Numbered from the stretch's first letter, positions 20,111 to 31,539 are shown. The stretch: DNA of 64,000 bases from Cepaea nemoralis (GCA_014155875.1 JACEFZ010028131.1:128501-192500), one strand, 5' to 3'. The notes: generated from the letters alone by a model not told the origin. Made by a program: numbers and translations.

Positions 20111-20444
20111 ATTATGACCTGCTGGAGAAGTACCAGTTGCCTCAGAGCTTTAGATATGTTGTCTTGTCCACTCAATTGTGGCTATTTCATGAGGTTTCAT
20201 CCTGTTTCATCCTGTCTTGCTGAGTGAATTATATTCTTTGGTCTGTTGATAATCATCCCTCCGAGTCTACCAGCTGTACAAGCTGGTTTCAGAACAAGAT
20301 TATGGTAAAATAGGTCTACCGCAAAGAGACTATTTAGAAGCAGTGTTCTCTCTGTTAGTGGCTTCATATTTGCCCCAAGAGAAGAGACCTTTGACAATAT
20401 CTGATGATTAGTCATGCTGGAAATCAAATCTTGCTGGCCCAAGA

Positions 20445-20585
20445 AGGTTAACTCCGTCAATGAATGCCCGCATAAGTCAGATGTGTCGGCCTAACAGCGC
20501 AAGAACGCAGCTCTACTGTAAACAGGCACAACGCAATCACGTCCAAAAAAGTCTTCGGATGAACACAGAAGAAGAAGAAATCTTG
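20445..20585 (+). mobile_element. LINE 3' end with GAA tail
   Basis: Shares AAGGTTAACNCCGTCAA, GATGTGTCGGCCTAAC, AACAGGCACAACGCA and a final GAAGAAGAAGAAA with copies at 44645-44755 and 47863-47995. The last has a clear target-site duplication, which marks this as a retroposed 3' end. Confidence 0.7.
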
Positions 20586-21214
20586 CTCGTACCTGTTTAG
20601 TTTTGTGTCCTCGTTTGCTTTTAATTAAATAATATATCACGTGTACATAGATAACGAATTTATAAAGTAATAGGTGATTTTGTTAATATAAGGGGAAGTA
20701 ATTTGATTATATATCATGAAGTGCTTTTGGGATTTTAATAACTGGATTACTCACCTTTGTTATGACGTCTTCGGTGTGGGGAAAATGTATTACGCCACTT
20801 CGGTGTTGACGTCCAGTGCCACTTGAATAAATGTGAACACAGGAGAGGCGATGTGAACTAACGTACAGGTCTTCAGTGGTGGCATGCGCAGGTTCAGAAC
20901 TATACTATATCTACACCTCACGTGTGTGCTTTCACAACAAGATCAAGATTGGGTTGATTTTCTTTTTATTTATTTAATTAACTCGCACTCCGTGAATGTC
21001 TGTTCAACGTGTGTTTGTAAGAAGTGTACATCCCAGTGTGTTCTGTGTCAGTCTGTGTATGCTGTGTCATATATGTCATCATCATCATCATAAAATAAAG
21101 CTGTAAGATCTTCACCACTACCAATGTGGAGTACCTACTTACGATCTGTTGCACTGATGCCAATGTTGGGACTATCTGTCTATATTATATTATAATTAAA
21201 TTATAGTAGCTAAC

Positions 21215-21620
21215 ACAACGTGGGGCTGAGTGGTCTCGAGGTATGGTGTCCGCCTCGAGTGCTGGAGGTCCCGGGTTTAGGCCCCGGTGAGGACCGGGAT
21301 TTATTTAAAAAATCTACCTGAACTTCCAGTAATAAAATTTCCCCTGGTCTCTGGGTAGTGAGATCGGACGCCCGTGTGTATTGTTGCGCAATGAAAAAAA
21401 TTCCTTGGCAGTTGGAAATCGAAAAAAGAGTAGCCTAACGGCGCTGCCCGGGCAAAATTTCGAGTTAAAAATCTACCCAAAGTATTTCAGGATCCTCGCC
21501 GATGCAACGGAGTTCGTGCATTGAGCTGAGTTTCTCCAGACTCAGGTTTGAGTTAGGAGGAAAACGGAGCACTGATGGGTTAAACCGTGTGCCGTGATGT
21601 TGATCCAACGACTAAACTAA
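21215..21620 (+). mobile_element. SINE-C copy, near full length
   Basis: The head GGGGCTGAGTGGTCTCGAGG with GGTCCCGGGTTTAGGCCCC has A- and B-box-like segments of Ser/Leu tRNA type. The body has CTCTGGGTAGTGAGATCGGA, GTGTATTGTTGC and TAACGGCGCTGCCCGG. Minus-strand copies are at 37425 and 40120. Confidence 0.85.
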
Positions 21621-21934
21621 AACTAAAGTTATGGCATGATAGTTTAAGAGTTAACGTCAAGTACGAACATAGACAGACGGGTAAGAGGTGAAAACATAAC
21701 TCGGGACTGTTGAGATTAAGCAGATGACCGACTTTAGTAACATATAGTATATGGCATGTATGCTTTGAACAGTGAATGTTGTTGATACAGTATGGTGGCA
21801 CGTACACAGGGAGAAGAATGCTCTCTGTCAATGAATTGACCAAAGATTTCGCTGTTATATCTGGCACGAGAATAGGTGGGCGCAAATAGGAAGACAGCGT
21901 AAACTTTGTTATTCAAACTACGATGTAATTATCA

Positions 21935-22420
21935 AATGGCAAATCAGAAGACGAGATCGAAAATAGATGCAATAAGGCAAACCGACTCATTGGACAAATG
22001 TCACCAATACTAAAGAACAAACATGTACCAGTAACTACTAAGAAAGCACTTTACAACACAATCTTCCTACCAACTCTATGTTACCAATGCCAAACCTGGA
22101 CAATGACAGAAAAAGAGAAAAGAAAAATCACAACAGAAATGAGATTTCTGAGAAGAATACTCAACGTATCAAAAAGAGATAAGATCAGAAATGAAGAAAT
22201 CAGGACTAATGTTGGGGTTACAGCTGCACTAGATTTTATTAGAAGCAGCAAGTCAAATGGTTTGACCATGCAAGTAGGTTACCAACTAACATTATACCAC
22301 AACAAGCAATGATGTACAGGCCAGAGGGATGCAGAGGAAGAGGCCGACCACGTAAACGATGGAATAACAGAGTACATGAGAATATCGATACATGATGCCC
22401 ATAAGCGGGCACTATCCCGC
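21935..22420 (+). mobile_element. RTE-like LINE, post-palm region
   Basis: The frame continues upstream of the ATG as EIENRCNKANRLIGQMSPIL, then TTKKALYNTIFLPTLCYQCQ, EMRFLRRILNVSKRDKIRNE and after a frameshift RGRGRPRKRW. This is the typical region after the catalytic palm of RTE-like reverse transcriptases. No catalytic motif is present. Confidence 0.85.
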
Positions 22421-22569
22421 TGTTTATACTTCACTTCGGCACCGCAAGGTACAAGAGGCACATGATGAGATGTAATTGAACATCTGAAATGAATACTAGG
22501 CCTACTGCCTACCCGCATCTTGCCGACTTAGCAGACGATAGTTTGTTACATTGTGCTTCAAACATACAC

Positions 22570-22870
22570 CAACAAAAAAAAGCATGATAACTGCACCCCA
22601 TAGCGGGGACCAGGGATGGAGTTATCCCTCGCCATTGTACAAAGTCGACTGAATTGTAGAGACCATGTGTTGCCCATGCTGCATGATCCCTCTATCGGCC
22701 TGCCTAGTTTACTCTAGAGTAAAGGCAACACCAATACGTCTGGAACAAGACAAGCTGCCGGATCAGCAAAATAATGCTCTTACTGTTTGCCTGTCGGAGC
22801 TTCGGTCCCAGATCAGTTTCCAACCAAGGCTTAGGGCACAGAATGGACCTCAACAATCCTGGTTCTGACT
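22570..22870 (-). repeat. Dispersed repeat, Family E
   Basis: Shares GACCATGTGTTGCCCATGC, CAAGACAAGCTGCCGGATCA and CCAACCAAGGCTTAGG with 44820-45300 (same strand) and, inverted, with 24010-24485. Non-coding. Confidence 0.75.
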
Positions 22871-22888
22871 ACATCAAAACTGACCTTG

Positions 22889-23323
22889 TCAATCTTTAAA
22901 TTTTGTTTCTGATGTTCCATCCCCTCGAACATACTCTGGTGCCTTCTTCTTCTTCTTCTTTCGTTCGCCTGAAATATGTTTATAACTGCAATATTGTCTC
23001 TTTGTTGTCTTTCTAGGCCAGAAGGTTCGCCTGGATATGTTGTAGTTTCGGCAGTCCTGGAGTATGTGCTCTGCTGTCTGCGACGCCAAACCACATGTGC
23101 TCATGGCTGAGTCACCAATCTTGAATTTTGTATACATGTGGTTGCGTAATCTATTGTGTCCTGTTCTGAGGCGCAGAATAATGACCTGTTCTGGTCTGTC
23201 CATAACGTGGTAGTCGTCTTGAGTAAGGTTTGGTGGCCTTCTGACTGATTTGATCATTCTTTTCGTGTGGTGGTATGTAATGGGCACATCGGGTTGTTCT
23301 TCTTTTGCTCCTTCCTTAGCCAA
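22889..23323 (-). mobile_element. LINE-3 RNase H tail fragment
   Basis: A 144-codon open frame: LAKEGAKEEQPDVPITYHH (end of the RNase H domain), DRPEQVIILRLRTGHNRLRN, and CGLASQTAEHILQDCRNY, a Cys/His motif at the C-terminus. The plus-strand TTCTTCTTCTTCTTTC at 22946 adds a lysine run, so the frame also holds a small simple-repeat expansion. Confidence 0.85.
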
Positions 23324-23519
23324 TCTATCAGCTCTGTCAAAAGTTAGTGTTCGTGTTGGTTCCGTGGTTTACATGTCAAGGTCGACTATGCGCATATATT
23401 TTTTCAAATTCATATTGGCAGTTCATTTTATAATGGATAAGTGTTGGCGTACATACTTTCAAATGAAGAACGTTTTGAGCAATAAGTCACTGTCCTTGAA
23501 AGTCAGAAAATGAGTTCTT

Positions 23520-23950
23520 GCATGTTACATAGAACCAGTTTTAACATACTGCTGTGAGTCTTGGACAATTAGTAAACAGGCGAAAAAATCCATGGAAGCC
23601 TTGGAGATGTGGTTTTATAGAAGAATGCTGAAAATTAATTGGACAGTCAAAACAAAAGAGGATCAGGACGTTGTAATGGAAGCTCGGTCGCAAAGACATC
23701 TTATCACAAACATCAGAAAGAGGCAGTCATAGTTTTGTGGCCACGATATGAGAAGACACAATCTGGAACATGTGACAACCGGAAAGGTCTGCGGAAAGCG
23801 AGATGGGGGAAGACAGCATGCGAAGACTCTTGACAGTCTTGTGTCCTGGCACGGAAGGGAGTCAACACACGAATTTATCCATGACGTCGGAGATCGTAAT
23901 TTGTGGAGAGGTATGATTGTCCACGCCAGCCGGCAAGGCATTGGATAGTG
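23520..23950 (+). mobile_element. LINE-2 3' end fragment
   Basis: In shifting frames: ALEMWFYRRML-like sequence near 23600, then MRRHNLEHVTTGKVCGK, TLDSLVSWHGRESTHEFIH and HASRQGIG before a stop. Ends in TAGTGATGACG in place of a clean (TGAT)n tail. Confidence 0.8.
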
Positions 23951-24009
23951 ATGACGTGTGGCGAATATAATTCAAGTTCTCCTTTCTTTCTATTATTTTA
24001 TCACATTGT

Positions 24010-24485
24010 AGATATTCAATCTAGTGTCAGATCTTAGTCAGATATGACTGAGCTACCGTATGACAGTAGACGGTACTACCTGCTTTCTGTTAGCGTCGAA
24101 TGTTGGGCGGCACTCACCTAACTCGACACCCCACATTATACCAACGGCTTCGGGTGGAGGAGTGCAATTGCGAGGAAATGCAGCACAAAGTCTAAATGTC
24201 ATGACAGACCAGACCATAAGCTTTGGCGGGCAACTGATCTAGGATGGAAGCTCCGACAGGCGGACAGTTAGAGCATTGTTTTGCCGATCCGGCAGCTTCT
24301 GCAGCTTGTCATGTTCCAGATGTATTGGTGTTACCTTTCCTCTGGAATAAACGCACGCCGAGAGGGGGATCATGCTGCATGGGCAACACATGGTCTCTAC
24401 ATTTAGCCCAGGCTTTGTGCTATGGAGAGGTATAACTCTTATTTTACAAACTATCGTCTGTCAAGACGGCCAGGTGCCAGTCAAG
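24010..24485 (+). repeat. Dispersed repeat, Family E, long copy
   Basis: Contains the inverse of the 44820-45300 sequence: CCGTATGACAGTAGACGGTA, GGCGGACAGTTAGAGCATTG, GCTTGTCNTGTTCCAGATGT and TATCGTCTGTCAAGACGG. The short open frames here are not conserved between copies. Confidence 0.75.
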
Positions 24486-24489
24486 TCAA

Positions 24490-24560
24490 ACATGCTGAGG
24501 GAGTTACTGAGAAGAGGTTCCGAGCACTTATCGATTGTCTGGTGTGCAGTGAGGATAATC
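24490..24560 (+). mobile_element. LINE-5 C-terminal tail fragment
   Basis: Reads MLRELLRRGSEHLSIVW, matching LQDLLKRGSEHLWTEW at the end of the RNase H fragment at 7894-8454. Joined directly to Family E sequence. Confidence 0.65.
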
Positions 24561-24688
24561 CGACGACTAACAATAGCATACCTTTTGAGCGAAGATTACA
24601 CTCAGTGATCTCAATTGTTAGATTCATTTCTTCTGTCCCATATCGAATTGTTGTATCCAATGTAAAGTAAAGTCTTTAACTTTTAACA

Positions 24689-25155
24689 CAGTGGTTCTCA
24701 ACCGGTGGGATCCCCCCCCCCCCCCACAGGGGGGAATTTAAGGGTTCCAAGAGGTGGGGGGGGGGGGATTAAGATTATTTCAAGATCGCGTTAATACAAG
24801 AACCGATTATTTGATATTGTTTTTCCCTTCATCCTTTACGGTTCTGTATATCTCACCCTTCTAAAATTCATTTTATATAGTAAGTAGACCCACAAATAAT
24901 GTTTTATGTGGACGTCTAGACTTGTTTTACTATGTGCTATTAAATTTAGCTTCCATTATTACGTATTATGTATAGGGGCAGGGGCGGGATTTTTAAGTAG
25001 GAAATACGAAAGGGGGGAATGACGTTCTGTAAATATGGCGAGGGGGGGGGGGGCCACGGGCCAAATTTTTAGGTAGGAAATACGAAAGGGGTGGGGGTGA
25101 CGTTCTGAAAATATGGTGAAGGGGGGCACGGGCCAAAAAAGGTTGAGAACCACTG
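24689..25155. mobile_element. Non-autonomous hAT element
   Basis: Ends are CAGTGGTTCTCAACC and GGTTGAGAACCACTG, the classic hAT-type terminal inverted repeat. The flanks TTTTAACA (24681-24688) and GTTTAACA (25156-25163) are an 8-bp duplication with one mismatch. The inside holds three related G-rich blocks and no transposase. Confidence 0.92.
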
Positions 25156-25539
25156 GTTTAACACTTGAAAGTAACAACTTGCTACGGCACAAAGAGTTAA
25201 TCTACCCAATTTCAAGCTGGTATCTTATCTCGTTTCTACCAGATGCTTTTTAACGAAAGCGATTTTTCTTTTCTGCATGAATGAGAAACGACAGTACAAA
25301 GTAAACGCAAACCGTGTCAACATAATTCACTCCGCCGGTGTGTTATGGGATCTTTCATTCATAACGAGAAAGTCTACATGAATGGAAGGTACTAAAAATG
25401 TGGTACAGACATACATTCACTGGCCTTTTGCCAGTTCGTCAGCTGAAGGCAGAACCGTTTGAGGGAACTAAGGCTTTCAAGATAACGGCTTCTGCGCAGT
25501 TAAATCTGTAACTCTGCGTACTCTATGACGTTAGAACGG

Positions 25540-25785
25540 CGGTACTGTAGAGGCTAGACGCTCGCCTGTCGTACCGGTGGTTTTGGGTTCGATCCGCATC
25601 AGAGCGGTTTCGAATTTCTTTAATTTAGGTACCAGGTCGGTCCAGCTTTAAATTGGTACAAGAATACGGCTTGGGGAGTAATGGCGAGCGGCGTGATACC
25701 TAAATGAACGCCGTTTAGTCTGTAAATATGGACCTAGATTCACATAACCAATGATTGTACACGAGACTTTTACTTTATGTTTATT
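25540..25785 (+). mobile_element. SINE-D-related copy
   Basis: A head with GGCGGTACTGTAGAGGCTAG and GGTTTTGGGTTCGATCC (good B box), a body with CCAGGTCGGTCC, and an end in GACTTTTACTTTATG. Confidence 0.75.
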
Positions 25786-26070
25786 TTTTTGTTCCTTAAT
25801 TTTTATGCAATATGTCATAGGATGGTCCAGAACTCAAACCAAACTTATCAGAATCTACACCAGAATAACATTCTACTCCAGCCACTTGTATCTGCTCTAG
25901 TTATTATTATTAGTTTAATGCATCAAGTTCCAGGCAGGTGTTAGTTTTACAACTTGTAATCCATATTTTAATAGTAATACTCCTCATTCCAACAGTATCA
26001 TGGACTATTTATTTGTGCTATGTATTTCAGTCAAAACATGATTCATATATTCACTTCATATTATATATAA

Positions 26071-26750
26071 ACAGGTAAAACAACTATGGAGAAAGAAATA
26101 TATGTTAATGAGGAAAGATTGGAGGTGGTGGAGAATTATGAATATCTTGGGTCATTGATTGCCAACAATGGTGACACAATGAAAGAAATTAAACGACGAT
26201 TATCAATTGCTCTTCAAAGACTAAAACAACTGAACAAATTATGGAGTGAGATAGATAGAACTACAAGAATTAGATTTTTAAGAGCATGCATCTTTCCTAT
26301 TGTAACATACGCCTGTGAGACCTGGACATTCAACTCAACTCAACTCAACCTGGACACTTTACTAAACAAGCTGAACAGCGCATAAATTCCGTTGAATACA
26401 AATGTTATAGACGGGTTCTAAGAATATCTTGGGTACAGAAAAGAACAAATGCATTCATACTTCAGGAGCTGAATACTGAAGAGGGTTGGCTATTAAAGAC
26501 GATAAAACAAAGAAAACTGAAATATTTTGGTCACTTGTAACGTCACGAAAGTTTGGAGAGAACAATAATGGAGGGGTATATGCCTGGGAAGAGAGGAAGA
26601 GGAAAGCCAAAAAGAAGATAGGTGCAGGATGTGGTGGATGATCTCCAGATGGGGGTATCGGACGCGGGACATCTTGCTTGTGATCGAGAAGTTTTCCGGA
26701 AGGTTGTTATGGGAGCCAGGTTCTGCAAAGGACATGCTACTGAATGAATG
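26071..26750 (+). mobile_element. LINE-1 copy with GAAT tail
   Basis: The longest LINE-1 copy. An open frame reads MEKEIYVNEERLEVVENYEY, LGSLIANNGDTMKEIKRRLS, FLRACIFPIVTYACETW; a short CAACT repetition then breaks the frame. Later frames give RDILLVIEKFSGRLLWE and DMLLNE with a (GAAT)n tail. ATATATAA occurs at 26063-26070 and 26751-26758 as a probable duplication. No catalytic domain is present. Confidence 0.87.
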
Positions 26751-26758
26751 ATATATAA

Positions 26759-26860
26759 CTCTTCAATATGCCCCTGACGAGATGCAGCTAAATATGCCAG
26801 GCAATAAATTGTGCTACATATGTTTGTGGCTTCTGTGTTAAACAGATTCAGTGACAAACA
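26759..26860 (+). mobile_element. Penelope-like 3' end fragment
   Basis: GACGAGATGCAGCTAAATAT and GCCAGGCAATAAATTGTGC are the complement of the 3' end seen at 47755-47860. It is adjacent to the LINE-1 insertion. Confidence 0.5.
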
Positions 26861-27472
26861 GAAAGTAGGTTTGAACCTAATAAAAATGGATGGCGGAAAA
26901 AGGAATGTTGAGGTGTGTCGCCGACTTAAAAGTGGTTAATATGGTAACAGACATGTTGTATTATATATCGAATTGAAGGAGCTTGCATAGGGAAAACTTC
27001 TGTATATACGTCCATGGCTGATACTGGAAGTCGCATAAGACGGTTAATAATCCCATGGCACTTAATCAGTTAAGCAATGGTTATATCACAGAACAAGGTA
27101 ACACCAAATTGTGATATTACAATAGAAGAAACGTGCTTAACCAAATCAATATTTTCACATATTTGGGACCAATCGTAAAAGCTCATCATCTCATCTTGTG
27201 CCTTGTTCACCTTGCGGAATCGAGATGAAGTATAAACAGCGGGAGAGTGTCCGTTTATGGGCTTCATGTTTCGAGATTCCCATGGACTCTGCGATTCCCT
27301 CTTTCCATCGTTTATGTGGTCGGCCTCTTGTCCAGGTTTGGCATTGGTAGCATAGACTTTGTAATAAGATTGTATCGTCAAAGCAACATGTGTAAATTAA
27401 ACAGAATACAGCACCCAGCTAAACGTATAACAGCAGGTACACCAAAAACAATATCAAAAGCAGCACTCCGGA

Positions 27473-27489
27473 GGGGGGGGGGGGGGGGC
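27473..27489. repeat. poly(G) tract
   Basis: An uninterrupted run of about 16 G next to the SINE-B copy that follows. Confidence 0.9.
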
Positions 27490-27780
27490 AGCAGGGCCGA
27501 ATGAATAAGAGTATTAGCTCTTAAACTTCCGGTCTGGAGATGTCGAGTTCGAGATAGCGGCTTCAGCAACAATACCGACCAGCATGACTAAAATGTTGAC
27601 TTCTCGTCCTTGACTTTGGAACATAAATTAAAAGTACCTCAGAAGTCGGAGTGGATTCGCCTGATGGCGAGGGACACTGGTATTAGGAAAAGTTAATCCA
27701 CACGCAAATATCAGTCCAGTGTACTCCCCAGTTGTAGCAACTTCTAGAATAGTAGCACGCACATGGACTAAACTTAATTT
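27490..27780 (+). mobile_element. SINE-B copy, plus orientation
   Basis: The only copy with its tRNA head on the plus strand: CGAATGAATAAGAGTATTAG, TAAACTTCCGGTCTGGAG, then AAAGTACCTCAGAAGTCGGA, CGCCTGATGGCGAGGGACAC and GCACATGGACTAAAC. Confidence 0.85.
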
Positions 27781-27879
27781 AAAAGCGTGTGTAAACCAAA
27801 AACAAACAAACTAACACACGAAAAACGTAGAAACATTTCACGTAGCATTTGAAATGACATTAAAAAGAAACACCTAACC

Positions 27880-27975
27880 TACTCAGTTCGCGACGACTGT
27901 ACTAGTCAGGCGGCCTTAATTCCTCAGGCTCAAGACCCTGCTCAAGATAGTGAAGTCACCGCGAACTGTACAGGT
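27880..27975. repeat. Dispersed repeat shared with 60795-60890
   Basis: CAGTTCGCGACGACTG, CAGGCGGCCTTAATTCC and CAGGCTCAA occur in the same order at both places. At 60795 it follows a tRNA-like head, so it may be a SINE body. Confidence 0.6.
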
Positions 27976-28089
27976 TAGGATTTTCTTTTTGCCCCCCACA
28001 CCATACAGAGGATACACAACACAACTGCGTAAACACGGGACGTTGCGGCGACTAGCCTTCATCAGTAAACAAATACACAAAGCACAGTA

Positions 28090-28615
28090 TATAAACACGG
28101 TGAAGACACTGCAGTCACCACACTGAAGCATAATAACCGAATGTCCGGTGAAGACACTGTCCGGTGAAGACACTGACCGGTGAAGACACTGTCCGGGAAG
28201 ACACTGTCCGGTGAAGACACTGTCCGGTGAAGACACTGCAGTCACCACACTGAAGCATAATAACCGAATGTCCGGTGAAGCCTGTCCGGTGAAGACACTG
28301 TCCGGTGAAGACACTGTCCGGTGAAGACACTGTCCGGTGAAGACTCTGTCCGGTGAAGACTCTGTCCGGTGAAGACACTGTCCGGTGAAGACACTGCAGT
28401 CACCACACTGAAGCATAATAACCGAATGTCCGGTGAAGACACTGTCCGGTGAAGACACTGTCCGGTGAAGACACTGTCCGGTGAAGACACTGTCCGGTGA
28501 AGACACTGCAGTCACCACACTGAAGCATAATAACCGAATGTCCGGTGAAGACACTGTCCGGTGAAGACACTGTCCGGTGAAGACACTGCAACCACCACAC
28601 TGAAGCATAATAACC
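28090..28615. repeat. 16-bp array with embedded 32-bp spacer blocks
   Basis: A 16-bp unit, TCCGGTGAAGACACTG, repeats 6, 8, 5 and 3 times between copies of a 32-bp block starting CAGTCACCACACTG. Blocks begin at about 28112, 28239, 28397, 28509 and 28589; the spacings are multiples of 16 within one or two bases. The minus strand is open through all frames because the unit lacks antisense stops. Confidence 0.93.
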
Positions 28616-28734
28616 GAATGAGAAGAATGGACAGATGTAACAAACGAGAACAATGACAAGAAAAGAAACAAAATGTGTTTCTTATCTCAGAATCTCAGGT
28701 TGTCAAACTTTTGTTTACATTTACACAGTTGTAT

Positions 28735-28785
28735 TTACCCTGGCCAAGGGGTTAACGACGTTGTTCGTAATCCCGTATATCTTTA
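28735..28785 (+). mobile_element. SINE-A head fragment
   Basis: GGCCAAGGGGTTAACGACG and TTCGTAATCCCGTATATC match the SINE-A tRNA-like head; the body is absent and a reversed SINE-A tail follows. Confidence 0.6.
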
Positions 28786-28794
28786 TTTTTTTTT

Positions 28795-28915
28795 TATTCG
28801 CATATCCTTTACAGGACATCGCTGTCAACAGCAGCATCTTTCAGCTGTCTGTTGATTTCTTGGCAAGATTACGCTCAGTAGTTTGCCATTGCTTTCTGAG
28901 CGGCCGGCTCAGTGT
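28795..28915 (-). mobile_element. SINE-A tail fragment, inverted
   Basis: CATATCCTTTACAGGACATC and CAGTAGTTTGCCATTGC are the complement of the SINE-A tail and core. With 28735-28785 it forms a head-to-head SINE-A pair. Confidence 0.8.
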
Positions 28916-28989
28916 CCCGCAAGTCACCAGCGGGGGTCGAACCGCTCCCAGCTCGCTCCCGCTACGAGACTCTGCGTGACAAACGGGAT

Positions 28990-29240
28990 TACGGAGAAAG
29001 TGTTGTAACGCCCTCAGCCAGAGAGACCGGCTCCCGTATATCTACATGGGGAAAATAGCGGTGCAATATTCGGCAGCGGATTGCGCCGCGCTGGTAACTT
29101 ACGAGGGTATGTGAGCCGGTTGTTCAGAAAGCGATGGCAAACTACTGAACATAAAACGTGCCTAGTACATCAACAGCAGCTGAAAAATGTTGGTGTTGAC
29201 TGCAACGTCCTGTAAGAGATATGCAACATAAAAAAAAAGA
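28990..29240 (+). mobile_element. SINE-A copy
   Basis: A diverged head, then GTGAGCCGGTTGTTCAGAA, GCGATGGCAAACTACTGAAC, ACATCAACAGCAGCTGAAA and GTCCTGTAAGAGATATGC. Confidence 0.85.
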
Positions 29241-29289
29241 AAAAATTACCGCAGTTCCGCTAATTGTATTCACACTGTTAGCTGAAGTA

Positions 29290-30006
29290 CCACAGAGCAG
29301 AACATTTAGTTACTCTGGCAACGTAAAAGTTTGCTAAAGGCTGTAGACGTTGTTCATAGCCATGTGGTTCTGGAAACCAAGGGGAAACTATCACATCATG
29401 CTTCCCATGACACTCAAAAGAGACAGAATATTCTTAGAATATCGCGGAACGAGAAGACAAAAAATAAAATTTTATGGGATCTGATCATCGGGGAAAACTG
29501 GCTCATAAATAATAAATATCGTGTCTCGGAAGCTGTCACACTATGGCCACATTACACGGCATAGTGGCTTAAAACTTGTGACTCTAAACAAGCTGAACAG
29601 CGCATAAAATGCCTTTGTGTATAAATGTTAAAGACGAGTTCTGTGAATATCTTGGATAAAGAAAAGAACAAACGCATCTATACTTGAAGAGCTGAATATT
29701 GAAGAAGGTTGGCTATTAAAGACGATAAAACACAGAAAATTGAAATATTACTTTATTGTGGTCACTTGAAACGTTACGAAAGTTTGGAGAAAACAACGAT
29801 GAAGGGGAATATGTCTGGGACGGGAGGAAGAGGAAGGCCAAAGAGAAGATGGGTGCAAGATGTGACGGATGATCTCCAGATGGGTTATCGGAGGCGGGAC
29901 ATCTTGCTTATGATCGAGAGGTTTTCCGGAAGGTTGTTATGGGAGCGAGGTTCTGCAAAGGACATGCTACTGAATGAATAATGAATGAATGAATGAATGA
30001 ATGAAT
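29290..30006 (+). mobile_element. LINE-1 copy with long GAAT tail
   Basis: From 29331: HDTQKRQNILRISRNEKTKN with frame breaks, then from 29709 an open frame with SGTGGRGRPKRRWVQDVTDD, RDILLMIERFSGRLLWERG and DMLLNE, then (GAAT)n to 30006. Compared with 26071 it has a few extra codons (LLYC) and lacks the upstream part. Confidence 0.85.
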
Positions 30007-30039
30007 GTTATGGGAGCGAAGTTCTGCTTAAAAAGAAAG

Positions 30040-30420
30040 TGATGGAAGGCTGATGGCTGCAGAAATGTGGTTTCTGAGGAAAATGCAAAGAATACCATGG
30101 ACAGACAGAAAAACCAATGACCAAGTACTACAGGAGACAAATGAACATCGTAAACTGATTAGAGAAATTAGACGTAGACAGTCAAAATTTTTTGGACATG
30201 TTATGAGAAGAAATGGATTGGAGAACTTAGTGACAACTGGCAAGATCGAAGGGAACAGACCAAGAGGAAGACCGAGAGGAAAATACCTGGATGGCTTGGC
30301 CACATGGCATGGACGAGACAGGAACACTGAGCTGATCCACGACACTGGTGATCGAGTCAAATGGTGAGTCATGGCCGCCCACGCTTTCCGGCATGGCACA
30401 TGATTGATTGATTGATTGAT
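30040..30420 (+). mobile_element. LINE-2 copy with TGAT tail
   Basis: The best preserved LINE-2 3' end: MAAEMWFLRKMQRIPWTDRK, RRRQSKFFGHVMRRNGLENL, VTTGKIEGNRPRGRPRGKYL, DGLATWHGRDRNTEL, then one stop and MAAHAFRHGT before (TGAT)n. The (TGAT)n tail is the 3' mark of this lineage. Confidence 0.88.
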
Positions 30421-30530
30421 GGAAGGCATGGTTCCTGGAAGAGGAGGCACGAAGATGGACACAGGACATTGCAGATCCCTTGGGCATGAGGGTGCACGAA
30501 GCGGGAGAAATGGCAAGAGATGAGAGTACG

Positions 30531-30606
<76 letters not shown>
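30421..30606 (+). mobile_element. LINE 3' end with (AAT)n tail
   Basis: Reads in shifting frames as GGTKMDTGHCR and a methionine/arginine-rich ending, then about 24 AAT triplets (30533-30606). It abuts the (TGAT)n tail of the LINE-2 copy. Confidence 0.65.
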
Positions 30607-31194
30607 TAACATTATTAACTGGAGTGCAAGAAATATGAACTCCAGAGGATAGCACTAATTGAATATATGACCTACTGCAATAAACTGTGACAATGGAAAA
30701 CATACTAATCATAGGTAGACCTAGAGAACGGCAAGAAAAGATTAGCAACACACGCACACACGCATACACATTCCTACATAGGAATTCAATGTTAACAAAT
30801 AAAATACTAATAACGTGAGTCATTTAATTAAATGCCGCAAATATACTGTCGGGGATGAAGATGGATATCACAGTATATGAATATCAACATTGTCTGAAAG
30901 ATATTGAGTAGAATTCAGAAGGAAAAAAAAAAAACATAAACATGTATTATACGAAATAACAATAGACACTATATATATATCCCAAGGTTTAACAGGATAT
31001 TGCTGGGATAAATACATTACAGTACAATACAATATAATACTTCACAATACAACACAAAACAGTCAGATGGAGGATGCGTGGCAGCGATTAAGAGCAGAAT
31101 AAGCCATTGAAAAGCTGCCTTTAAGAAGCCGATAAGTATCTTATGTAATAATGCACTTTCATTAAACGTCAGAAAGGGAGCTGAAATGTTAAAT

Positions 31195-31500
31195 TGAACC
31201 TGTTCTGCGGTATGACAGTGAATCATGGAATGTGAAGGAACAAATTAGGAAGAAGTTTGATAGAGTCAGTGGTGATATTATTTCCGAGACGAGTGTTGCG
31301 AATACCTTGGAGGGTCAGTGTCAGAGTAACTAGTAAAGGTTGTGTGGAAGAAGCTAATGAAAGCAGAACATTGTATGCAACAATAAGAAAAGAAGCAAAC
31401 AGAATTTTGTGGGCATATAATGAAGCAGAGGCATTGGTGAACATTGTGATAATTAGAAATATCAACTTCATAAGATGAAGAGGAAGTCCGAGAGAAATTA
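31195..31500 (+). mobile_element. LINE-2-type fragment
   Basis: Broken frames give ESRTLYATIRKEANRILW and EALVNIV; the same block appears at 32020 and in the duplicated 36180 and 38875 copies. Upstream TGACAGTGAATCATGGAA matches the copy at 32055. Confidence 0.7.
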
Positions 31501-31539
31501 GTCTAAATGGTTCAAGACAGTGTGAAATATCATCCAAGA

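Noticed and set aside
24060..24608. Frames of 60-80 codons in the Family E repeat
   Set aside because: Other Family E copies do not keep these frames open in register.
27916..28671. 251-codon antisense frame with a 16-bp-derived repeat
   Set aside because: The DNA repeat is stop-free in all antisense frames, so an open frame is expected without selection.
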